Assembly: GCA_963576725.1 (NCBI GenBank) | Contig: OY755239.1 | Location: forward strand, 62,104,953-62,168,952 | Origin: Azorinus chamasolen | Lineage: Eukaryota > Mollusca > Bivalvia > Cardiida > Solecurtidae | Direction of reading: 5' to 3' | Length of the DNA stretch: 64,000 nucleotides | In this document: positions 1 through 9,400 of the stretch, piece by piece | Layout: each line of letters starts with the position of its first letter | Position numbering within the stretch: position 1 is the stretch's first letter | Notes under the pieces: model-generated | Told to the model about the DNA's origin: nothing | What the model saw: the letters and a program-made list of their open reading frames with translations, nothing else | Databases searched by the model: none | Program-made: the position numbers and the translations under genes

Positions 1-2200
1 AAAAGAGTATGTACCATGGAAGTAACATGAGACTACCATCAAAACCAATATTAGATAAAGATTTACACCCCCCCCCCCCCCAAAAAAAAATAAAAAATAA
101 AAATAAAATTAAATAAATAATAATAATAAAACACAAAAAACAACAAATTCAATACCTTTATTCTAGACAATTTTGCATAATATATGGTCAGAAGCTTAAA
201 ACCAGGATCTAAACTATTGTTTGGTAGAAAGAGTGTAGATACTTACCAGTCTGTTCCTATAGAAGTCGTCTAATCTGGATCTATTCTGTTTGCAAAGATG
301 TATCTATGGATACTGGATAGTCAATATTCACTCAGTATGCGCATAACATAGTGTAGCAAATTTAATTGACATTGAAATCGGCCGGGACGACGTGTCCCTG
401 GGACGCTCGCATCAAACTTCAGTTCCAACAGTCATTATTTAATATTCATGTATTTTATCAACATTATTTGACAAATTAAACAGATGGTGAATTTTTTTCT
501 AAATATTGATGAATCTTGTCGAATTATCGGTAGTTTTGCCAGTCCAGGTCATAGTTACTTCAAACATCATGCTAACGTACATTCGGCCTTTACAAATAAA
601 GAATGAACTTTATTTAATCATACTCGTACAAGGAATGGAAGTTCTTTGTTCCGATATAAATCGAGTATGCAGAACAAATTCAAGTGGAGTCCACGTTAAT
701 AGTCCAATAACAGTTATTAAAATCGGTAGTCTATATACGACAAACTTACGCTTTGAACTTTCAGTGAGCCAGCGAATGTTTTTTCCCCGATTTCGTCTCC
801 GCTCCCGACATTTGTTGTTTTTGTTGGTTTGACTTTCTGGAACGTTCTTCTCAATGGGCTGAATTGTTTGTTCGTTTAACCGTATCGCACCTCTGTACTG
901 CTTCAGCAGTTAATTGTTTACACGCGACATGCAATCATCCATGCGTACGGTACGCACTGCGGGTGTTGGCTGATAGCTTGAGACATTGCAACACCAGGGA
1001 AAGTCTGTGTGTATACTTGTCACTTAAAATGACATATAAACAAACACGTTTGGGATGGCGTCGGCTCGAGAATTTTCACATGTCGGAGAAATTAAGGGGT
1101 GTCGGATTTTCGCCATCGACAAAGATCGAATGTCGGGCCCGTCATGCAAAATTCTAACTTTCAGCTGATCGCCGAATTTACTACAAAGTAAAACATGGTG
1201 TAAAATCTTTGCGTCCATATGGATGCACATAATTAAAAGCAATGCGTCCACAATAGATTATGTGCGTCAGGGACGCGGGACGCACAGGTAAAATGATCAC
1301 TGATGACCCAGAAAACACGTGAAATTTTGAGAATATCGTTGTTGTATTGCGCGTAAGTTACCATGAGAAGATTATATTTATTTGATAGTAAAATATATTG
1401 GCTTTCAATAGCCGAAAGAATTATAAAATTATCACTGAAATTGCAAGAGTCATTCATATTTGTACTTGTGGTACACGGATGTCCGTTCTGCTAGTTGGAA
1501 CCCTTGTTATTATATAGTACATACCCCAATGAAGCGGTCCAGACCCCTGTGATTGATACGTTTGATAGTTAAGGCCATATCAAAAGTAAAATTAGGTTCA
1601 GGTTCACATTTTTTTTAAAAAATTTTACCTTTCAGGCCCGGCAGCGAGGGACCTCGTTTATTTCCCCCGTCCATTTGATGTGTGAGTGTCGGAGAACCAC
1701 TCCTCTCAACACCTTACACACTGACATAATATAGTACATACAAATTCACAAACAGTATAAGAGATGGATATCAGACATATAACGAAATATTACGACAACG
1801 ATATTTTTGAATGAGTTGTTATAAATGTAAAGCTGGTGTTATTCCGAAGGCATAACAACCAATCGCACAAGTCTTTTGGCTAAAATCTCTTTTCCTGTAC
1901 ATTTAAGCGTTATGGCTAAAACAGTAATCCCATATGTACAGTCGCTGCAAGAACCAATTTAGTTTAATTATAAAACTAGCAAATTAATCAAAGTAGTAAA
2001 AACATTTAGTTGCCAGGCCGGTTATTTATCTATTGTGTTCTTTTTGTCTACATCCTACATGTTACACTATACTGATATTTTAAGATCTTTGTAGAATACA
2101 TACTGTTTTTTTAAGATTTTGAAAAATATGCATGGTATTTTGCCATAATTTTTCAAAAATATATTCCGTTATTTTGTACGGCGGTCTGTCACATATATTT
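1..2200. other. no gene recognised; decayed intergenic DNA
   Basis: I see no supportable gene here. There is a homopolymeric C run near 68-80 followed by A-rich low-complexity sequence. A stretch around 1200-1290 repeats the word gcgtc and gacgc, and similar wording recurs around 13790-13870. This suggests both are decayed copies of one dispersed sequence. Short open frames around 506-1157 have no recognisable domain and no good splice context. Confidence 0.5.
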
Positions 2201-2204
2201 TAGT

Positions 2205-2985
2205 TCACCAGAGCACAAAGTGCTCAGGGTGAGCTTTTGTGATCGCTTGATGTCCATCGCCCATCGGCGTGCGTCGTCAACAATCTGAACCTTTAAAATA
2301 TTCTCCTCTGAATATACAAGGTTATCAACTTTCATCTTTGGCACATAGCATCACCTGTAGGTCATCTACGAAAGTTGTATAAATTATGCCCCTTGGTCAA
2401 AATTGGTCCGGTCCCAGGGCTGGCCAGTTTTCTATAGAGACATATTGTGAAAACTTTGAAAATCTTCTCCTCTGAAACTGGAAGGTCCTCAGCCTTCCTA
2501 TTTGGCACATATCATCCTCTTTAAGTCATCTACAAAAGTAAAATGAATTATGCCCCTGAGGTTAAATGAGACCCAACCCAGGGGTGGTCAGTTTTCTATA
2601 GAAAAAGGTTGTGCGGTGGTCTAGTGGTAACGCGCTTGACTACCAATCCGGAAGTCCGGGGTTCAAATCCCGGTCCCTCCTGGAAATTTCAGAGACGCGT
2701 TTCAGTGTCTCCCACCCATACCTCCTCTCCACCCAAGGGTTACAATGGGTACCTGTGAGGGTCAATAGCCGGTATTGCGGCTACATTATTGAGCCATTTC
2801 TTAGTTTTTGCTCAATATTGTAGGCGAATGACTCAATGACCAGGGGAGTAAATGTACAGTCGGCTGATCGGTCTTTTGGACTGAAAGTAGACTAGGTACT
2901 TTACAATAAAACTTGAAAAATTTGAAAATCTTCTCTGATTGTCTGGTAAGCGATATCAGGGTCATTATGGCCCTCTTGTTCATAT
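2205..2985 (+). repeat. pearl-like dispersed repeat with tandem core units, split by a SINE
   Basis: It starts with a short inverted word (gagcacaaagtgctc) and then has two diverged core units. Each contains the phrases cttctcctctgaa, tttggcacata, gtcatctac, aattatgcccc and cagttttctatag, spaced about 165-185 bp apart. The element resumes after an inserted SINE with aatttgaaaatcttctctga and ends near ggccctcttgtt. Tandem cores of this length are known from bivalve pearl elements, which are non-autonomous and Helitron-associated. The assignment is by resemblance only. Confidence 0.5.
2606..2880 (+). mobile_element. tRNA-derived SINE
   Basis: The head reads like a tRNA: an A-box-like tggtctagtgg, then a perfect B box ggttcaaatcc near 2660-2670, inside a T-arm with paired ccggg/cccgg. 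The acceptor ends (gcggtgg and tccctcc) do not pair well, and a body of about 200 bp follows. It is therefore a SINE head and not a working tRNA gene. It interrupts the pearl-like repeat around it. Transcription would be by RNA polymerase III from the internal boxes. The exact 3' end is uncertain. Confidence 0.55.
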
Positions 2986-3196
2986 GGTGAGTATAAATTA
3001 GCAAATATAGCCAGCTACTATTCAAAGAAGTTTAATCATTACAACTGCAGTTACATGTTTTTACAGCTTAACCCTTTACTCTATAGCTTATTTTCAGTAT
3101 TAAAGCAGTGTTTCTGCCAGATCCGATATTTTGGGGGTCATGCTTGACCCCATGTTTAAAAATCCGGGGGTCATTTGAAATTTCGGTGGGTCATAC

Positions 3197-3835
3197 TGTT
3201 GCAACCCAGTTGAAGGGTCAACATAAAACTGTGGGCTCTAAGACACAACAGATTCAGTGGCCAGTTTATTTTTATTGTTATACCAGTTTCATAATATCAA
3301 ATAAATTCATACATATAATCTACAAGCTGTTTAAACTCAAGTCTCAAATATAATGCATTAATCTATTAGTTTACCAGATTTGAGAACTAATATAACATTT
3401 CATAATCATTTCTCACCTCTCTCGGATTATTCATTTCTATTTTGTATCAATTTCAAGAAGTGATCATTTCAAATTCGTTTTCCGTTCTCACGGCCGCAAC
3501 GTCGAGGTCCGCCTTTTATACTAGTATTTCGGTGACGTCATCACAACAACCGCATGAGAATCGTGGGAAATCGGTTGCAATGATAGACGCGCCATATAAG
3601 ATTAAACCTTTCACAACGGAATATGGTACGTAAACTTGGTATTAATGGAACGTAAATATTATGTTCTATTGATAACTATCTGTAAGTAATACTGACATTC
3701 TTTAAATAAGTATAAAATTGGTCATTTTACACTGTAAGATGTCGGGATCAATCAGACGCTTGATCGCATGACAAGTTACAGTAACACCATTTTCAACCGG
3801 TCGAAAATCGCACAACATCTAGCCTGATCATAACA
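3197..3835 (-). repeat. E1 3' LTR
   Basis: This is the 639-bp downstream LTR of E1 (element on the minus strand). It is identical by eye to 12489-13127, including the CRE (3533-3540) and TATA (3513-3520) words and an LTR-borne ATG and splice donor (3434-3415). In this copy the useful signal is the pair of adjacent AATAAA motifs for 3' end formation. Confidence 0.95.
3265..3276 (-). terminator. E1 polyadenylation signals
   Basis: Two AATAAA hexamers stand back to back on the minus strand (tttatt at 3265-3270 and 3271-3276). They lie near the downstream end of the LTR, after the TATA box and putative start, as expected for R/U5 polyadenylation. The same pair is in the 5' LTR at 12557-12568. 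Confidence 0.6.
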
Positions 3836-3837
3836 TA

Positions 3838-3850
3838 ACCCTCTCCCTTC
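3838..3850 (-). other. E1 polypurine tract
   Basis: On the minus strand a purine run (gaagggagaggg) sits two bases before the 3' LTR start. This is the standard position for plus-strand DNA priming in Ty3/Gypsy elements. Confidence 0.8.
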
Positions 3851-4470
3851 AGGAATTGGGCCCCAATTAAGGACTGACAGAAAGTACTCATTAAAAAAAC
3901 AACAACAAATATGTGCGGTGGCTAGATGTGTGTGTGTTTTCGAACGGTACGTAATTTAACATGACTGATAAACTGGCAAATTATTTTTATGAAACATCAC
4001 TAATCGTAACTTCACCCAACGAACATATTTACTATATCATTTATCATGTTAATATACATATGTTTAGTTAATTGAAAATTTAAATGAAATAATGCTATGA
4101 CTTCAATGTCAATGATTGTATCATTAACAATCTATCTTAACTATGAATCTACAAATTCATAGCTTAACTATGAATCTAAAAATTCATACAACAAGATTTT
4201 TATACAGTTAATATATCTGCTTTCTATTATGAACCAGATTATGTTATACATTCAAAATATATATATATTTTTTTTTTTAATTGTAATGAAATATCACAAT
4301 CATTTTCCTTGAAAATTTGTATTAATAAACTATTTACATGTATGTATGTATCTGGTCATATAAACAGATTTGTAATATTCAGATGACTGAATCACAATAT
4401 GTCAATATAATCAGAAAAGGATATTTATTCTAATTCTGTTTTGAAAATCTACAGGTACAAGTTTACATGA
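3851..4470 (-). other. E1 3' noncoding region between ORF3 and the polypurine tract
   Basis: About 620 bp of AT-rich sequence without a supported ORF. It includes two tandem copies of a 24-bp word with an internal palindrome (taactatgaatct near 4138-4190) and a (TA)n stretch near 4257. It is probably the 3' UTR of the ORF3 message and the tail of the genomic RNA. Confidence 0.5.
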
Positions 4471-6210
4471 CTAATTATCTTTAATACCCCAGTCAAGAAT
4501 TTTGTCTCTTTTTTCTTTACAGATGGCGAACAGTTTTTTAATTTCCAGAAATGACGCCTCCATCATGAGCATTCTCAACTCTGTCGTGTTATTTGGCAAA
4601 AGACTTTGAGAATACCGTGATGAATTGACTTCACAGCGTAAGAAATTGAGAACATATTTATAAACTGAGCTGTCCCGGTCTAAAAATAACTCATTACTTG
4701 AACTCTTGCTGAGTATATGTTTTAATATCCCCCCACCACTACAAAGCACTACTCTAGAAGTGTAAAATTCTTTTTCACTGACAATTAACTTCATTCTAGA
4801 TTTGTTTATGTCACTGATTATTTGTAATTTTTCTTCTAATTTGTTCACTTCCTTTGATAACTCTAGTTCTTGTTTCTTTAACTTCTCTCTCTCATCTATC
4901 CTCTGCTTAAGTGCTTTCCTTTTTCTTGCCGCCTCTTCTCTACTGTTTCCTGGTAATGTAAACTCTTCTCCTTCCTCTTCTTCCTCTCTTTCTTCTTCTG
5001 TTTCCTTCATTTCTATTTCATTTCTAAGTTTTATTTGTCTTGTACTCTCCTCCTCATTTCTAACTCTTTCATCTCTCATCTCCACTTCATATATTCCTTT
5101 TCTTTCCTCATTTTCTTTCTTATTCCCTTCATCTTTTCTAAGTCTCTCCACTTTTCTTCTTCTTTCCTCTATCTCTTTCTTCTCATTTCTCCTTCTTTCC
5201 TCTTCTTCTTTCTCCTTCTTTTCTCTTTCCTCTATCTCTTTCTTCTCATTTCTTCTTCTTTCCTCTTCCTTCTCTTTCTTTTCTCTTTCCTCCATCTCTT
5301 TCTTCTCATTTCTTCTTCTTTCCTCTTCTTCTTTCTCTTCCTTTTCTCTTTCCTCTATCTCTTTCTTCTCATTTCGCCTTTTTTCTTCTTCAATCTCTTT
5401 CCTTTCTCTTTCCTCTATCTCTTTCTTCTCATTTCTCCTTCTTTCTTCTTCAATCTCTTTCCTCTCTCTTTCCTCTATCTCTTTCTTCTCATTTCTTCTT
5501 CTTTCCTCTACTTCTTTCTCTTTCTTTTCTCTTTCCTCTATCTCTTTCTTCTCATTTCTCCTTCTTTCTTCTTCAATCTCTTTCCTCTCGTTTATTATTT
5601 CCTCTTCTTCTTCACTACCTATTTGTCTTTCATCATTTCTTTCTATTTCACTTATTTGTCTATTATTTCTCGTATTAGCAATTTCTGTTGTTTCCATTTC
5701 TATATTTATGTTCTCTTCCCAGTCAGACTCAGAAGATGATGATGAAGATGAACCTGAAGAAGAACTAGTGGAAGCACTTGTTGATGATGATGATGAAATT
5801 GTTCTTGACTTTTTGTTTGCTGGTGAACTGCGGTGTACAGACCTCCCTCTTTTGCCACTGTAAACTGGTTTAGGTCTGGTATGTACTCTTTGGGTTGGGT
5901 TATAATACTGGTTTTGTTGAAAATTATCAATGATTAGTGAGTCAACTTTTTCTATGAATTGATTGAGTATCTTTTCAGCTTCTTTTCCTCTAGCACCACT
6001 TGCGGTATGAAATCTTATATAATCATCTCTAGACCTATGGCAAAATGGAGCAGGTTTATTTCTTAAAAATACTTTGGAACAGTTCTTGCATTTATAAGAG
6101 ACTTGTGAATGTTGTTCTATGAGGTGGTTCTTGCATTTTATCCTTGTAGGGAAATGAATGTCTCCACATATACTACAGGTGAAGCGTTTCTGAAAAACAA
6201 CCATAAACAA
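4471..6210 (-). CDS. E1 ORF3: zinc-finger, coiled-coil and KCTD-type T1/BTB protein
   Basis: This 579-codon ORF lies between pol and the 3' LTR on the same strand. The N-terminus has a C2H2 motif (C12, C15, H29, H34) and a second cysteine/histidine cluster (C41, C44, C57, H58, H68). A basic stretch and a serine-rich stretch (about 115-165) follow, then about 200 residues of Glu/Lys/Arg repeats predicted to be coiled coil (195-395). The last 108 residues (4474-4797) read like a KCTD T1/BTB domain, with FYTSR, LFLDRDSS, YKYVLNFLR, LLPNN and MMEASFLEIKKL at the family spacing. KCTD T1 domains oligomerise and often bind cullin-3; whether this one does is unknown. No signal peptide or membrane segment is visible, so it is not an envelope protein. 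The ATG at 6210 gives the reported length, but a splice acceptor at 6190 suggests the natural N-terminus comes from an LTR exon. Confidence 0.85.
   Translation of the reverse strand: MFMVVFQKRFTCSICGDIHFPTRIKCKNHLIEQHSQVSYKCKNCSKVFLRNKPAPFCHRSRDDYIRFHTASGARGKEAEKILNQFIEKVDSLIIDNFQQNQYYNPTQRVHTRPKPVYSGKRGRSVHRSSPANKKSRTISSSSSTSASTSSSSGSSSSSSSESDWEENINIEMETTEIANTRNNRQISEIERNDERQIGSEEEEEIINERKEIEEERRRNEKKEIEEREKKEKEVEERRRNEKKEIEERERKEIEEERRRNEKKEIEERERKEIEEEKRRNEKKEIEEREKEEKEEEERRRNEKKEMEEREKKEKEEERRRNEKKEIEEREKKEKEEEERRRNEKKEIEERRRKVERLRKDEGNKKENEERKGIYEVEMRDERVRNEEESTRQIKLRNEIEMKETEEEREEEEEGEEFTLPGNSREEAARKRKALKQRIDEREKLKKQELELSKEVNKLEEKLQIISDINKSRMKLIVSEKEFYTSRVVLCSGGGILKHILSKSSSNELFLDRDSSVYKYVLNFLRCEVNSSRYSQSLLPNNTTELRMLMMEASFLEIKKLFAICKEKRDKILDWGIKDN
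6190..6206 (-). promoter_or_regulatory. splice acceptor at the head of E1 ORF3
   Basis: On the minus strand a T-rich tract (tttatggttgtttttcag) ends in AG at 6191-6190. The next base, 6189, starts a codon of ORF3 just before the first zinc finger. With the LTR donor at 12708-12707 it would remove gag-pol and place ORF3 next to an LTR start codon in the same frame. This is inferred from consensus and phase; no transcript was seen. Confidence 0.6.
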
Positions 6211-6435
6211 CCTTAAACTTCTTTGTTATAATACTTCTAGATACAGCATTTCATTATGTCTATAGATTCATTTCAAGTTGTTTTTTTTTTTATCTACATC
6301 AATGCATAAATTTCATTTTATGCATACATACTGTACATACATATTTTAGGCAATTAACAATTTATTTATTTGATTATTTTATTCATTTCAGTAAAAGTAC
6401 GCCAACAGCTGATAATTGATCATTATAAATGTACT

Positions 6436-9400
6436 TTAACTTGTTTGATAGGGCTTTAACTTATCATGATGAACCACACGAGGTTTCTCTCTATTGCCTC
6501 TCTGAATTTTGTAAAGTATGTCACTGACAACTTTAATTACTTTATAAGGGCCTTTCCATGGTCTCATAAGTTTACTACTTCGTCCTATTTGTCTCTGAGG
6601 GTTATAATACCAAACAAGATCTCCTGCATTGTAACTTTTAATGTTCATATTAACATCATAATTCTTTTTCATTACATTACTGGACAGTTTCAATCTTTTT
6701 CTAGCAAAGTCATGTATTTTACACAACTTTTCTTCTACATTTTGTACATAATCTATGCCATATTTTTGTGTCTTTGTAGGACTTTCTCTTTCAGGATTTC
6801 CAAAGAGCAAGTCAAGTGGTAACCTGATCTCTGATCCAAACATCATGTTTGCAGGAGTGGTTCCAGTGGCCTGATGTATAGAAGATCTGTAAGCCATCAT
6901 GCAAAAAGGTACATAATGGTCCCAATCATTTCTGTTCTCAGACACAAAAGATGTAAGCATATTTATGATGGTTCTATTTGTCCGTTCAATGTAACCTCCA
7001 CCTTGTGGTCTAAAAGGTGTATTTCTAGTTTTTACAATGTCAAATAACTGACAAAGTTCTTGAAATAACTTTGATTCAAATTGAGGACCTTGATCAGTGT
7101 GTATTATATGTGGCAAGCCAAATCTCTGAAATACATGTTCTATCAATGCTTTTGCTACTGTTTTGGATTCTATATTTGACAAAGGAATTGCCTCTGTCCA
7201 TTTCGTAAAATAATCTGATACTACCATCAAATAAACATTTCCTTGTGCTGTTTTCCCAAATGGACCAACAAAATCTATCCCAATTCTTTCCCATCTTACC
7301 CCAGAATTATACTCTTTCATTGGAGCCTTAAACTTCTTTGGTGGCATTTTTCTAGATGCGCAAACTGTGCAATTCTTACACCATTTCTCTACGTCTTGTT
7401 TCACTTGATACCAAAAGAAACTTTGTCTTACTTTCTGTAAGGTCTTTTTAACGCCAAAATGACCACTAGTCAATGCATTATGGGACTGTCTCAAAGCAAA
7501 CTTTACCAAGCATTTTGGTAAAACTATAAGATATTCTGTTTCATTATTTACACTACTTTCCCATTTTCTGTACAAGATACCCTCTCTGACTATTAGTGAC
7601 CGCCATCTATACCAGTAATATTTAACTTCTTTATCATGCATTGAAACAAAATTCCAGTCTGGTTTTTCATTTCTCTCAAACCATTTTAATACAATGCTTA
7701 GTACAGAATCATCTCTTTGCATTTCTGCCACATAATCTAGATTCAAATTCTCAAGGTCAATTTCTTCCTTATTGTCTAAGGTTTTAGCACCTTGATTTTC
7801 ATGTTCAATTGTACTACTGTCTTGATAAGAAGTGCCTGGTAAGCATTCTTTACTATCCTGATTAGAGGGTCCAGGTAAACATGCATCATGTGACTTATTT
7901 TTGCTAGAAGTTACACTTCTAACCTCGTTAAAATAATCACCTGGTTTACTCTGCTTTGACATTTTTACCCTTGAACTATCATTCTGGTCTACTGTTTTTA
8001 TACATTCACATCCTATCTTTTCCTTTGAAGCATTTACCTTGTCAGATACTTTAGATCTAACCTCATTAGGTATAGTGTCTTTTAAAGATGTGCACTGTGA
8101 AAAAACTGTAATCGGTTCAGGTTTGATTCTGTCCTTTCCTGTCTCTTCTGAACATTTTAAACTTTCAGATTGTGTATTAACACTCTTTGTCCAGACATCA
8201 TAATCTATTGATGTCTCTCTGTGACAACTATTGTTAAGACAACACCCTGAATGCATATCTAATTTTGATTTGTCACACATGCCTGACAAAATGCTCACTA
8301 AGGTAATAGTCAGTGTAATTATACATGCAACTAGAATAACTACTGGTATTTGTGTGAGAGTAAAACCTAGCATAGCTAATAGCATTAAACAAAATATTTC
8401 TGTTCTTCTTTGTTCATTCTGTTTTATTTGTGTGTCATTTTGAAGTTTTGTGGTTATATTGGAAATAGAAGCTATATTCTGTGTATGGTTCTGTAATCTT
8501 TCTTTCATTCTGGTTACATTAACTGTTGGTTTTGTTTCATATCTGATCTCAGTCCTGTCACAAAATGCACAATTTTCATCATAGCAAGGTCTTCTGCTGA
8601 GAGCATCTGCATTTGAATGCACTCTGCCAGGACGATGCACAATTTCATAGTCATAGTTTTCTAAGATGTTAACCCAACGACATAACTGACCTTCTAAGTT
8701 TTTAAAGTTTGTTAACCATTTCAAACTTGCATGATCGGTACGTATTGTAAACTTTCTTCCATAAAGATAATGATGAAATTGTTTGACTGCTAACACTACA
8801 GACAAAAGCTCTTTTCTTGTCACACAGTATCCACGTTCTGATCTTGAAAAACATTTTGAATAGTAACATATAACTTTTTCTTGTCCATTTTGTATTTGAG
8901 ACAATACTGCACCAGCTCCTACATTTGAAGCATCGCAATCTAGAATAAATGAATCATTTTCTGTTGGATATGCCAAAATTGGATGACTAACTAGAGCTTC
9001 TTTCAGTTTCTTAAATGCCTGGTCACATTCAGAAGTCCATGCAAACTGTTTACCTTTCTCAGACAATGTATGGAGTGGTTTGGCAATTGTTGAAAATTGG
9101 TAAATAAACTTTCTATAAAATGAAACAAGACCTAAGAAGCTTTTAACTTCTTTTGCATTTCTAGGAGTTGGCCAATCTGTTACTGACTTAACCTTTTCAG
9201 AACATGTAGTAGTTCCATTTTCATTAACTCTGTGACCCAGAAATGTTACCTCTTTCTGAAAGAATTTGCATTTCTTAGGATGAAGCTTTAAGTTAGCCTT
9301 CCTTAGTCTAATGAGAGCTTCCTCAATATTTTGTAGTGCTTGGTCAAAAGTTTTAGCAAAGAGAATGATGTCATCTATGTATAGTACTAAGGTGTTCCAA

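Noticed and set aside
2607..2683. Functional tRNA gene
   Set aside because: The B box is perfect but the acceptor ends do not pair and a SINE body follows.
3442..3633. 63-codon plus-strand ORF found identically in both E1 LTRs
   Set aside because: It is antisense to the LTR, has no domain, and its identity only reflects LTR identity.
4802..5863. Long plus-strand open frames rich in Ser, Phe and Leu (353 and 234 codons)
   Set aside because: They are the antisense of the Glu/Lys/Arg coiled coil of E1 ORF3. The composition is what reversed GAA/AAG/AGA codons give, and the minus-strand frame has recognisable domains.
4471..6210. Envelope glycoprotein as the E1 third ORF
   Set aside because: There is no signal peptide, membrane anchor, cleavage site or sequon cluster. 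The domains are zinc finger, coiled coil and T1/BTB.
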